DNA of 61,619 nt from an uncultured Ulvibacter sp. (GTDB taxonomy: Bacteria; Bacteroidota; Bacteroidia; Flavobacteriales; Flavobacteriaceae): assembly GCA_938041335.1 (NCBI GenBank), contig CALIAF010000042.1, positions 1 through 61,619 on the forward strand, read 5' to 3'. Positions 36,834-45,595 of the stretch are shown here, piece by piece (within the stretch, counting starts at the first letter, position 1; every line of letters begins with the position of its first letter). The notes beneath the pieces are model-generated. The model had not been told where the DNA came from. It saw only the letters and a list, made by a program, of their open reading frames with translations, and did no database searches. A program made the translations under genes and the position numbers.

Positions 36834-39800
36834 TTAAAGGTTTGTTTGGGTTAAAGCATCTTCATTAAAAACTTGATCAAGACGCGTCAATACTTCTTTT
36901 GCATTGTCCATACTAAAAACCATTGGTGGCTTTATTTTGAGAACGTTATGGTCTCGGCCGTCAGTGCTCATTAGTATTTTAAAATCTTTCATACGATTTG
37001 CAAGATAACTGGCTTCAGTCGCTAATGGATTCTTTTGCGCATCATTCAGTTCAATACCTAAAAATAGGCCTTCGCCTCTAACATCCCCAATAATTGGGTA
37101 TTTTTTTTGGAGAATTTTTAATTCAGTTTTAAGAAAATTCCCAACCTCTAGCGCCTGTTGTTGTAATTTTTCTTCTTCAATAACATCGAGAACCGTTTTA
37201 CCAATTGTGCAGCTTACAGGATTTCCGCCAAAGGTGTTGAAAAACTCAAGTCCGTTGGCAAATTTATCTGCGATATCCTGGGTACAAGCGACGATTGCCA
37301 GTGGATGTCCATTACCTGCCGGTTTTCCCATGATCACAATATCAGGTACGACATCGTGTAATTCAAAAGCCCAAAATTTTGATCCAACGCGCCCAAAACC
37401 AGTTTGGACTTCATCTGCAATACAAACCCCACCAGCATCACGAACCGTTTTATATACTTCTTTAAAATAGCCATCCGGTGGTACAATTTGCCCACCACAA
37501 CTTATAATTGACTCTCCAATAAATCCTGCGATTCCTTCATCAAATAATGCAAGATGCTCGATGTGTCTTTGTACATAACTTGCATATTTAGCTCCCATAT
37601 TTCCCCAGTCTGCGTGTCGTCCACGAAAGGGATCTGGTAGCGGTAAAATATGAGTGTGTTCTGGTTTACCACCGCCACCTTTGCTGTCAAATTTATAAGA
37701 GCTTACTTCCATCGCGGCATTGGTATTACCGTGGTAGCCCACCTCTATGGCTAAAATTTCTTTTTGTTTTGTGACTGTTCTGGCCATTCTTAAGGCCAGC
37801 TCTGTTGCCTCACTTCCAGAATTAACAAAATGCAATACACAAAGTTCTGGAGGTAATTTTTTTAATACTGCTTTTGTGTATTCAATGATCTGCTCATTGA
37901 GGTATCTTGTATTTGTGTTTAAAACAGCCATTTGTTTTTGAGCAGCTTCAACCACTTTTGGGTGCTCATGACCTACGTGCGCCACATTATTTACCGTGTC
38001 TAAATAACTGTTACCCCAAGTATCAATGAGATAGGCGCCGTCTCCTCTTACGATGTGCAATGGCTCTTGATAGGAAACGCTCAGACTTTTCCCTAAGTGT
38101 TGCTTCCTGTATTCTAGAATTTCAGAAATGGGAGCATCATATTGCGTCACCAAGTTTTTGTTTTTAAAAAGTAGATTAGGGTCTGGACACATGCTTTTCC
38201 ATACTCCCATTTGTTTTGGATACGCCACTCCTGGGAAATCAATTTTATAATCGAGCATGCTTAGCATGATTTGAAAATGTAAGTGTGGTGACCATGAGCC
38301 ATTCTCATTTGAGTTTCCTAGTGCTCCTATTTTATCTCCTTTTTTTAAAAGGTCACCCACCTTAAAACGTTCAGGGCTTTCCGCAGAAAGGTGCCCATAT
38401 AAGGTGAAGAATGTGATACTGTCTTCTTGATGTTTTAATATCACTAAACCGCCATACTCTTTATAGCCAGTGTCGTTCACAGCAGTGACTACCACTGCAT
38501 CAAACATCGTATGTACTGGGGTTTTTTCTGGTAACCAAAAGTCTACCCCAAGGTGCACCGTTCTGCTTTCTGGACCAGTGTTCCCCTCTTTGTCGTATGT
38601 AGCTGAGGTATAAATGGGACGAGGTTCTAAATAACCATCTGCAATGAGTTTAGTAGGGTGTTCTTTTTGTAATTGGTTTATTTTAAATTCGAATAACTCT
38701 AGGTTGTTAAATTCATGACGGCTACCTATCCAGGTACTTGACACTTTTAAATCTAGCAGATGGATATCACTTTTTAGTATTTCGGAAGGAAATAACTGAG
38801 AAAAACTAAAAGTCTTTTTTTCTGCCCAAGCTGCAAACTTAATGGCATTAGGATGTCCCTCCATGTTACAGGCATTTCTAAAGCTATATTCGGCAAACTC
38901 AGGGTTGATAGTGCGCCACTTTTTTAGTAATGCCCAAGCAGGTTTTTCGCTGATACTATGGTAAGCATTTGTGCTTTCATTTGCTCTTCTCAAAGCGGCT
39001 TTTGTGACCGTTGTAACAAGTCTCATCGCAACAAGTGGGAAAAGGCAATGCAGTTCTTGCTCTGAAAACGAATACGATTTGTGATAATGAGATAGGACAT
39101 CTAGCGCAGCTTCTAAGGGATCTGGCAGCTCCATACTTGCATAAGCAATGATGATGGCGACATCGTTAATTGTTTGCGTGTAAACAGCATCTCCAAAATC
39201 AAAAATTCCTGTAACTGACGGGTAAATTGCATTTGCAAATACTACAATATTGTAGTCATTTATGTCTCCGTGAATTACACTCTTAGGGAGGTCTAAGTAA
39301 TGGTTTTGAATTTCAGAAAACTGGTTTTGGAAATTGGAAACCATCTTTTTTTCTTCTCCTTCAAATAGGTCGATATGATTTAGGGTCCACAGGGATTGTG
39401 CTAGATCCCAATCAGATGTTCTATGTGCCTCAGGATGTTCAAAATCTAAAAGGTATTTCGTGATTTCTCCTGCTTTTTCTCCTAGTTGGTTGCGTAGGAT
39501 ATTGGTTTTTGGGTTTATTGTTGCCCATATTCTACCTTCTATAAAAGTGATTAAGCGGACATATCTTTTGTTTCCTTCTATTTCAATTTCAGAAATATGA
39601 TTTCCATCTATGGACGGTATAACTTGAGGCGTTTGTGCTGAAATAGACTTGGTGACAAGATGAGTAGAAACCTTGTTTAAAAATGTTAAGTGTTTACGAG
39701 ATGTTTCTGGATGCGCTATTTTTAAAATGAAAGATTCACCTTTAGCTGTTTCTATTTTAAAATTTTCATCTTCATCACCTGGAAGCAATTTAATAGCACC

Positions 39801-39857
39801 ATCTATATTGAAATGGGTATTAATTATTTTTGAAATATGTAATAATGAAATAGGCAT
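36834..39857 (-). CDS. Tri-domain fusion: APH-like kinase, M23-like peptidase, class III aminotransferase
   Basis: 1,007 residues. Domain 1 (about 1-330) is an aminoglycoside phosphotransferase-like kinase with catalytic VIHGDINDYN (near residue 190) and metal-binding IFDFGDAV. Domain 2 (about 430-540) has the LytM/M23 zinc motifs HLGVDFWLP and HLHFQIML. Domain 3 (about 580-1000) is a PLP-dependent class III aminotransferase with EVGYHGNT, DEVQTGFGRVG and the PLP lysine in GKPAGNGHP (near 842). The last domain resembles ethanolamine-phosphate phospho-lyase (AGXT2L) enzymes. There is no signal peptide, so the M23-like part is probably cytosolic and may act as a binding module. Substrate is likely a phosphorylated amino alcohol, by inference. 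Confidence 0.87.
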   Translation of the reverse strand: MPISLLHISKIINTHFNIDGAIKLLPGDEDENFKIETAKGESFILKIAHPETSRKHLTFLNKVSTHLVTKSISAQTPQVIPSIDGNHISEIEIEGNKRYVRLITFIEGRIWATINPKTNILRNQLGEKAGEITKYLLDFEHPEAHRTSDWDLAQSLWTLNHIDLFEGEEKKMVSNFQNQFSEIQNHYLDLPKSVIHGDINDYNIVVFANAIYPSVTGIFDFGDAVYTQTINDVAIIIAYASMELPDPLEAALDVLSHYHKSYSFSEQELHCLFPLVAMRLVTTVTKAALRRANESTNAYHSISEKPAWALLKKWRTINPEFAEYSFRNACNMEGHPNAIKFAAWAEKKTFSFSQLFPSEILKSDIHLLDLKVSSTWIGSRHEFNNLELFEFKINQLQKEHPTKLIADGYLEPRPIYTSATYDKEGNTGPESRTVHLGVDFWLPEKTPVHTMFDAVVVTAVNDTGYKEYGGLVILKHQEDSITFFTLYGHLSAESPERFKVGDLLKKGDKIGALGNSNENGSWSPHLHFQIMLSMLDYKIDFPGVAYPKQMGVWKSMCPDPNLLFKNKNLVTQYDAPISEILEYRKQHLGKSLSVSYQEPLHIVRGDGAYLIDTWGNSYLDTVNNVAHVGHEHPKVVEAAQKQMAVLNTNTRYLNEQIIEYTKAVLKKLPPELCVLHFVNSGSEATELALRMARTVTKQKEILAIEVGYHGNTNAAMEVSSYKFDSKGGGGKPEHTHILPLPDPFRGRHADWGNMGAKYASYVQRHIEHLALFDEGIAGFIGESIISCGGQIVPPDGYFKEVYKTVRDAGGVCIADEVQTGFGRVGSKFWAFELHDVVPDIVIMGKPAGNGHPLAIVACTQDIADKFANGLEFFNTFGGNPVSCTIGKTVLDVIEEEKLQQQALEVGNFLKTELKILQKKYPIIGDVRGEGLFLGIELNDAQKNPLATEASYLANRMKDFKILMSTDGRDHNVLKIKPPMVFSMDNAKEVLTRLDQVFNEDALTQTNL

Positions 39858-39996
39858 TTTTCACTTTTTTAAGTCTAACAATAATAGTCAAAAAAGCTTG
39901 TTTACGGAACTTAAAATGAAGTCGGAAATATGGAAATTTGACTATTTAGATGCTTGTTGGTTAATATAAGTTCAAATAGGTAGAATGCGTAAAAAC

Positions 39997-40065
39997 CATT
40001 CGTCGACACTTAAGCGTCATCCATCGACACTTAAGGCGGTGTTTGTCTTTAAAATCTGATACTTT
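39997..40065 (+). promoter_or_regulatory. Candidate LytTR sites and promoter of the sensory operon (region A)
   Basis: CATTCGTCGAC (39997-40007) and CATCCATCGAC (40018-40028) are direct repeats exactly 21 bp apart; both continue ACTTAAG. The first, extended to CCATTCGTC, differs by one base from the AlgR site CCGTTCGTC. A -7-like GATACTTT starts at 40058, 29 bp after the second site. The operon's first start codon is at 40121. Confidence 0.6.
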
Positions 40066-40120
40066 TAAAGTATATTACCGAAATTGCACAAAAAAATAAA
40101 GTGCATTGGAAACAAAAAAA

Positions 40121-40522
40121 ATGAAAATATTGTTAATTGAAGATGATCAAATTGAGGTGATGAAACTCAAGCGTGCGACAGCTAAGCTTGATTTGGACAT
40201 CACGCTTCTGGAGGCTAAAAATGGTGAAGAGGCATTGGTTTTATTGAAGAATTATCAAAATTTACCAGATTTAATTTTCTTAGATTTGAATATGCCAAAA
40301 ATAAATGGCATTGAGTTTTTAAATATCTTAAAAAAAGATGATACATTGAAATACCTTCCTACGGTAATTTTAACCACATCGAACAATCGAAAAGATGTTT
40401 TAGAGTGTTATAAGGTAGGCGTTGCGGGCTATATTTTAAAACCATTAAAATATGAGAAATACGTAGATAAAATAAACAAGACACTGCTATATTGGAGTGA
40501 GAATGAATTAATAAAAGTATAA
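40121..40522 (+). CDS. Single-domain response regulator (receiver only)
   Basis: About 133 residues from ATG 40121; a TTG at 40106 would add five. A stand-alone REC domain: acidic pair LIEDDQ at the N-terminus, phosphoacceptor Asp55 (LIFLDLNMPKING), Thr in ILTTSNN and Lys in GYILKPLKY. It has the longer Rcp1-like form with an extra loop. No output domain, so it should pass phosphate on. The operon also has two hybrid-less kinases and an Hpt, so it fits as the middle carrier of a phosphorelay. The H-NOX gene starts immediately after its stop codon. Confidence 0.92.
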   Translation: MKILLIEDDQIEVMKLKRATAKLDLDITLLEAKNGEEALVLLKNYQNLPDLIFLDLNMPKINGIEFLNILKKDDTLKYLPTVILTTSNNRKDVLECYKVGVAGYILKPLKYEKYVDKINKTLLYWSENELIKV

Positions 40523-41062
40523 ATGAAAGGAATAGTTTTTACAGAGTTTTTAGAGTTAGTAGAAGATAAGTTTGGTCTAGAAATGGTAGACAATATTATT
40601 TCAAACTCTACTTTAGAGTCTGAAGGGGTTTATACAGCAGTAGGGACGTATAGTTTTTCTGAAATGCTTCAATTGTTGCAGCATTTAAGCGAGAATACTG
40701 GTATTTCAATAGATAATCTGCTTTTAGTGTATGCGGAGCATTTTTTTAGTGTAATAGAAAAAAGTTACCCGGGGCTTTTAGCAACATACAAAGACCCAAT
40801 TGAAATGATTTCGTCTATAGAAAACCATATTCATGTAGAAGTAAGAAAAATATATCCCGATGCAGAGTTGCCTACTTTTGAAGTAGTGGAGAAGACGGAA
40901 GATTCATTAATTATGATATATACCTCAAGCAGAGCTATGCATCACTTTGGTTTAGGATTAATGAATAAAACGTTTGAGCACTTTAATTCATCAGCAAAAA
41001 TTGAGTTAGAAAAAATAAAAGAAGACGGAACAGAAGTAAGATTTATTATTCAAAAAAATTAA
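40523..41062 (+). CDS. H-NOX heme nitric-oxide sensor protein
   Basis: 179 residues, the full length of a stand-alone H-NOX. MKGIVFTEFLELVEDKFG is the usual N-terminus. The proximal heme ligand is His104 (SIENHIHVEVRKIYPDAELPTF), aligned by spacing to the downstream Tyr-Pro with His105 of guanylate cyclase beta-1. The heme-propionate motif YxSxR is Tyr133, Ser135, Arg137. The stretch after it (AMHHFGLGL) has no tyrosine where O2-binding H-NOX proteins carry Tyr140, so an NO-selective heme is predicted. In Shewanella and Vibrio, H-NOX inhibits its neighbouring histidine kinase when NO is bound. Here the PAS kinase begins at the overlapping stop. Confidence 0.95.
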   Translation: MKGIVFTEFLELVEDKFGLEMVDNIISNSTLESEGVYTAVGTYSFSEMLQLLQHLSENTGISIDNLLLVYAEHFFSVIEKSYPGLLATYKDPIEMISSIENHIHVEVRKIYPDAELPTFEVVEKTEDSLIMIYTSSRAMHHFGLGLMNKTFEHFNSSAKIELEKIKEDGTEVRFIIQKN

Positions 41063-43020
41063 TGAATATTAAGCAGGTAGAAATATTACAACGCGCTTTA
41101 AAAAGAGAGAAGGCCGCAAGAAAAGCAGCTGAGAAAATCCTTGAAGAAAAATCAAGAGATTTATATATCACATCCCAAAAACTAGAACACCTTTTAGACG
41201 AAAAATCTTCGCAGCTTCAAGGTGTTTTTGAGAATATTATTGACGCCTATGTAGTAATGGATCTAGTGGGTAATATTGTAAAATTTAATGAAGCGGCATC
41301 CAAGTTGTTTGGTTACGATATGGATAAAGATGCTGTAAATGTTACGAATCTTATTTTTCAAGAAGATTATAGTTATGCGATGAACTCTTTTGTGGAGTTG
41401 CAAACCAAAGGTTATTTTAAAAATTATGAAGCCCGAGTAACGACCAAGTCTAAAGAGGTGAAATGGGTGCATATAAATGCAAGTTTAATTTTTGATAAAG
41501 ATAAAAAACCGGTTGCAGCACAAGGTATTGTAAGAGATATTACGGATCAAAAAGAAGCAGAAGAACAATTAATAGAATCTGAAAATAGGCTAGCAACTAT
41601 TATCTTAAACTTAGATAGTGGAGTACTTCTGGAAGATGAAAACAGAAAAATAGTGTTAACTAATGCTAAGTTTTGTGAATTGTTTTCAATTCCTATGGCA
41701 CCTGCTGAGCTTCAAGGTATAGATTGTGAGGGTGCGTTAAATGCAAGTAAAGATTCTTTCGTTGACCCAGAGGGTTTTATTACAAGAATTACTGATCTTC
41801 TAAGTAAGAAAGAGATTGTTCAAGCAGACGTATTGACCATGGTTAATGGAACCATTCTTGAACGAGATTACATCCCTATTTTTGAGAATAATATCTACAG
41901 AGGTCATTTATGGACGTATAAAGATGTTACACTTAATAGAAAATATCGAGACAGTATAGAAGCGCAAAGGCAAAAATACAGTGACATTATTGCAAATATG
42001 AACCTTGGACTTGTTGAGGTTAATAATGATGATGAAATACTAATGATTAATCAGAGTTTTGAAGAGATGTCTGGTTATACTGAGGATGAAGTAGTAGGGA
42101 AAAAAGGAAGTGCGCTTTTTACTTTTGAAGACGAAAGTAAAATCATAGCACGAGAGAATGCTAAGCGACAAAAAGGAAAATCAAACTCTTATGAGATAAA
42201 AGTCAAAAATAAAGCTGGTGAGATTAGATATTGGCTAGTAAGTGGTGCGCCTAATTTTAACTTAGATGTTGAGGTTGTTGGTTCTATAGGTATTCATCTA
42301 GACATTACCGAAATTAAAAATTTAGAATTTCAGAAAGAAAAATTACTTGAAAAATTAGAGAAAAGTAATGATGAGCTCAATGAGTATGCCCACGTGGTAT
42401 CTCATGATTTGAAGTCTCCATTGCGCAGTATTTATGCTTTAGTAGATTGGATTAAAGAGGATAATGCGGACACGTTTTCTGAAGAAACGGCTCAAAATTT
42501 TTCTTTAATAAATCTTACATTAGAAAAAATGGAACAACTAATTTCTGATGTACTTGATTATTCTAGTGTTACTTCAGAAAACAAAGCTAAAGTAGCTGTC
42601 AATCTGGATACGGTAATTCAAGACATCTTACAAATACTTTATGTTCCTGAACAGATAACTATTAATTACAAGTCAAATTTTCCTACCATAAAAGGAAACC
42701 GCGCGAGATTGCAGCAACTTTTTCAAAACTTAATTAGTAATGCCATTCGATATACTGATAAGGAAGAGGGTCTTATTGTTATTGATTGCCAAGAATTAGA
42801 AACGCATTATCAATTTTCAATTGAAGATAACGGTATCGGTATTGCGCCAGAGCATCATGAAAAAATCTTTAAAATATTTCAAAGCCTTCACCAAACTAAA
42901 GAATCTACAGGTGTTGGTCTGTCTATTGTAAAAAAAATAGTCAATCTTCACGAAGGTGATATATGGGTAGAAAGTAGCCTTGGAGAAGGAGCTACTTTTT
43001 TCTTCACAATAAAAAAATAA
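41062..43020 (+). CDS. PAS-domain sensor histidine kinase, likely H-NOX partner
   Basis: 652 residues, cytosolic (no membrane segment). A coiled coil (about 3-50) leads into three PAS domains (about 53-170, 175-295, 305-425; GYTEDEVVGKKGSALF in the third). HisKA has His448 in YAHVVSHDLKSPLRS. The HATPase domain shows LFQNLISNAIRYT, DNGIGIAPEHHEKIF and GVGLSIVKKIV. The start overlaps the H-NOX stop (TAATG), as expected for a sensor-kinase pair. The kinase core is closely similar to that of the second kinase in the operon. It has no receiver domain. Confidence 0.93.
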   Translation: MNIKQVEILQRALKREKAARKAAEKILEEKSRDLYITSQKLEHLLDEKSSQLQGVFENIIDAYVVMDLVGNIVKFNEAASKLFGYDMDKDAVNVTNLIFQEDYSYAMNSFVELQTKGYFKNYEARVTTKSKEVKWVHINASLIFDKDKKPVAAQGIVRDITDQKEAEEQLIESENRLATIILNLDSGVLLEDENRKIVLTNAKFCELFSIPMAPAELQGIDCEGALNASKDSFVDPEGFITRITDLLSKKEIVQADVLTMVNGTILERDYIPIFENNIYRGHLWTYKDVTLNRKYRDSIEAQRQKYSDIIANMNLGLVEVNNDDEILMINQSFEEMSGYTEDEVVGKKGSALFTFEDESKIIARENAKRQKGKSNSYEIKVKNKAGEIRYWLVSGAPNFNLDVEVVGSIGIHLDITEIKNLEFQKEKLLEKLEKSNDELNEYAHVVSHDLKSPLRSIYALVDWIKEDNADTFSEETAQNFSLINLTLEKMEQLISDVLDYSSVTSENKAKVAVNLDTVIQDILQILYVPEQITINYKSNFPTIKGNRARLQQLFQNLISNAIRYTDKEEGLIVIDCQELETHYQFSIEDNGIGIAPEHHEKIFKIFQSLHQTKESTGVGLSIVKKIVNLHEGDIWVESSLGEGATFFFTIKK

Positions 43021-43021
43021 T

Positions 43022-44119
43022 ATGCTTATTACAACTACAGATACAAATGAGATAATAGACGCTATCTCTGCCCATGTAAAAGACAATGCAGTCTTAATAT
43101 CCATAGGAGAACATACTGATATTGACCTTATGGATTTTGTTAATCAGTTAAAAGAATCTGGATTACAATTTATGGGTGGGATGTTTCCCAAAGTAATCCA
43201 TGGTAATTCGGTACTAGAAAAAGGAATCGTAATAAATACCCTTAATAATTTAGAAAATCTCTTTTTAGTTGAAAATATAAGCTCAACAAATTATACAATT
43301 CCAGCAATACATTTTGAAGAAGATCAAGAGTATAGTTTATTTACTTATGTGGATGGTTTGACCTCTAACATATCCAATTATTTAAGTAAATTATATGAAC
43401 ACTATGGAATGCAAACGAACTACTTTGGTGGAGGTGCAGGCAGCCTTACACTAGAACAAATGCCTTGCGTGTTTTGTAATGAAGGGCTGTTTCAAGATGC
43501 TGCGGTTGTTGGTGTGATGAAAATGGCGTCTAGAATTGGAGTACGTCATGGCTGGACTAAAGTAGGAGGCCCTTTTATAGTTACAAAGGCCGAAGGGAAT
43601 GTGATTAAAGAAATAAATTGGAAAAATCCGTTTGACGTCTACAAAGAAGTGGTAGAGGAACATTCTGGATTGACATTTACGGATGAAAATTTCTTTAATA
43701 TTGCAAAGGGATATCCTTTTGGAATCTTAAAGGAAGATGCTGAGTGTGTGGTGCGCGACCCTTTAATGGTTACCGAAAACGGTGAGCTGGTTTGCGTAGG
43801 CGAACTAGAAGATAATATGCTAGTCGACATTCTTAATGGGGATAAAGAATCTCTCGTTCTTGCTGCACGACAGGCTACTCAAGAAAGCATAGATAGTGCT
43901 GTAGCACCTAGAAAAGCGATTATCATAGATTGCATATCTAGAATACTGTTCTTAGAAGAAAATTTTGATCTGGAGCTCAATGCAATCACACAAACGATTA
44001 AAGAAAAATTTCCAGATGTTTCAATTGGAGGAGCACTTACATTGGGAGAGATATCTTCTTATGGAGAAGGCTTTCTGGAATTTTATAATAAAACTGTAGT
44101 AGTAGGATTGTTCGAATGA
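43022..44119 (+). CDS. FIST-domain sensor, NosP-like
   Basis: 365 residues forming FIST_N (about 15-205) and FIST_C (about 215-350) domains: LMDFVNQLKESGLQFMGGMFPKVIHG, QTNYFGGGAGSL, FCNEGLFQDAAVVGVM, RHGWTKVGGPF, VRDPLMV and SIGGALTLGEISSYGEGFLEFYNKTVVVG. FIST proteins are cytosolic small-ligand sensors. One subfamily, NosP, binds heme and NO and controls a co-encoded histidine kinase. The gene lies between two kinases and overlaps the second by 4 bp. Heme binding is not proven from sequence; amino acids are the alternative ligands for FIST. Confidence 0.88.
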   Translation: MLITTTDTNEIIDAISAHVKDNAVLISIGEHTDIDLMDFVNQLKESGLQFMGGMFPKVIHGNSVLEKGIVINTLNNLENLFLVENISSTNYTIPAIHFEEDQEYSLFTYVDGLTSNISNYLSKLYEHYGMQTNYFGGGAGSLTLEQMPCVFCNEGLFQDAAVVGVMKMASRIGVRHGWTKVGGPFIVTKAEGNVIKEINWKNPFDVYKEVVEEHSGLTFTDENFFNIAKGYPFGILKEDAECVVRDPLMVTENGELVCVGELEDNMLVDILNGDKESLVLAARQATQESIDSAVAPRKAIIIDCISRILFLEENFDLELNAITQTIKEKFPDVSIGGALTLGEISSYGEGFLEFYNKTVVVGLFE

Positions 44120-45264
44120 TAAAAACAGAGAACTACATAATAGACATTTTACAACTTCATGAATATGGAATGGCCATAGGTCAATCTTTGGACTATAAGG
44201 AGAGTTGCGATTTATTTATAAAGTTATTACTCAAGCGTAAACATCTTAATGCCGCCTGGATTCTTGAAAAAAAAGAAAACGTTTATCAGTCTACGTATTC
44301 TATACCTTTAGGAGATAAGATAGCTATTGATGTAGCTCAAGTTAATGGAATAACCCAAAACCTAATCGAAAGTAAAATCTTTTATGATGATCATTCTATT
44401 GCTAGTGTCTCTCCAATAAAATTGGATGGAGGGGCAACGGCCATTTTTGACTTAAAAGGAGAGGGCTTTTTATTTTTGTATTCCAAGAAAAACAATATTT
44501 CAGAAAAGGATTTGTCTCAATTACGCCCGGTGATTAATAAATTTTCTGTTAATCTCAAAGCGTGTAAAGCTTTCAATGAACAACAAAAATTATTACACAG
44601 TTTAGAAGTCCAAAATCAGGAGTTAAGTGATTATGCTCATATGGTGTCACACGATCTAAAGTCTCCTTTGCGAAGTATCGATACATTGACTACTTGGCTG
44701 CAAGAGGATTATGCAAGCAAATTAGACTCAGCTGGGAAAAAGCAAATCACTTCTATTAGAAATAGTGTCGAAAAAATGGATACACTTATTAGTGGTATTC
44801 TAGAGTATTCTACCATTGGAAAAACAAAGATAACTTCTTATCCGGTAGACGTAAATGTGTTACTCAAAGATATCATTTCTTTAATACAAGTGCCAGCTCA
44901 TATTTCTATTGAGATTGAGGACTTACCTATAGTGCAAGGCGATAAGTATAGATTACAGCAATTATTTCAAAATCTGCTAAGTAATGCACTTGCATACAAT
45001 GACAAAAAGGAAGGAAAAATACAAGTAGGGGTTAAAGACCTAGGGGCATTTTGGGAGTTTTTTGTAAAAGATAATGGTAAAGGCATATCTGATCATTACT
45101 TTAAAAAAATATTTAAGGTATTTGAAAAACTAGAAAATAATGATACATCTACCGGCATAGGCCTTTCTATTGTCAAGAAAATTGTTGAAATGTATCAAGG
45201 ACAAATCTGGTTAGAGAGTGAAGAGACTAAGGGTACTACGTTCTATTTTACCTTAAAAAAATAA
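44116..45264 (+). CDS. Cytosolic sensor histidine kinase, likely FIST partner
   Basis: 382 residues, no membrane segment. The N-terminal 150 residues form a GAF-like input domain. HisKA has His179 in YAHMVSHDLKSPLRS, and HATPase shows LFQNLLSNALAYND, DNGKGISDHYFKKIF and GIGLSIVKKIV. The catalytic half is a close paralogue of the H-NOX-linked kinase, including the identical segment SHDLKSPLRS, so both probably feed the same receiver. The start overlaps the FIST stop by 4 bp, the typical arrangement of NosP with its kinase. Confidence 0.93.
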   Translation: MIKTENYIIDILQLHEYGMAIGQSLDYKESCDLFIKLLLKRKHLNAAWILEKKENVYQSTYSIPLGDKIAIDVAQVNGITQNLIESKIFYDDHSIASVSPIKLDGGATAIFDLKGEGFLFLYSKKNNISEKDLSQLRPVINKFSVNLKACKAFNEQQKLLHSLEVQNQELSDYAHMVSHDLKSPLRSIDTLTTWLQEDYASKLDSAGKKQITSIRNSVEKMDTLISGILEYSTIGKTKITSYPVDVNVLLKDIISLIQVPAHISIEIEDLPIVQGDKYRLQQLFQNLLSNALAYNDKKEGKIQVGVKDLGAFWEFFVKDNGKGISDHYFKKIFKVFEKLENNDTSTGIGLSIVKKIVEMYQGQIWLESEETKGTTFYFTLKK

Positions 45265-45267
45265 GCA

Positions 45268-45585
45268 ATGGAAAAACCTAATATGTCATATATAGATACG
45301 CTTTCGGGAAGTGATAAAGCGTTTAAGTTAAAGCTAATTTCTATAGTAAAAGAGGAGCTGCCGCAAGAAATTACTATTTACGAAGAGAATATAAAATCTA
45401 AAAATTTTAAAGAAGCTGCAGAAAATGTGCATAAACTTAAACATAAAATTAGTATTTTGGGTTTAGAAACGAGTTATCAAATAGCAATTGATTATGAAGA
45501 GAATTTAAAAATAGCGTCAACACAGTTACGCGTTGAGTTTGAAGCTATTTTAAAAGAAATGACACGTTTTATAACCACATTATAA
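45268..45585 (+). CDS. Hpt phosphotransfer protein
   Basis: 105 residues, a four-helix histidine phosphotransfer domain. His55 in AENVHKLKHKISILGL matches the HxLKxxxxxxG pattern of Hpt proteins. It lies between the kinases and the LytTR regulator, 3 bp after the second kinase. It should move phosphate from the single-domain receiver (Asp55) to the LytTR regulator (Asp54). Confidence 0.85.
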   Translation: MEKPNMSYIDTLSGSDKAFKLKLISIVKEELPQEITIYEENIKSKNFKEAAENVHKLKHKISILGLETSYQIAIDYEENLKIASTQLRVEFEAILKEMTRFITTL

Positions 45586-45595
45586 TTTTATTGAG

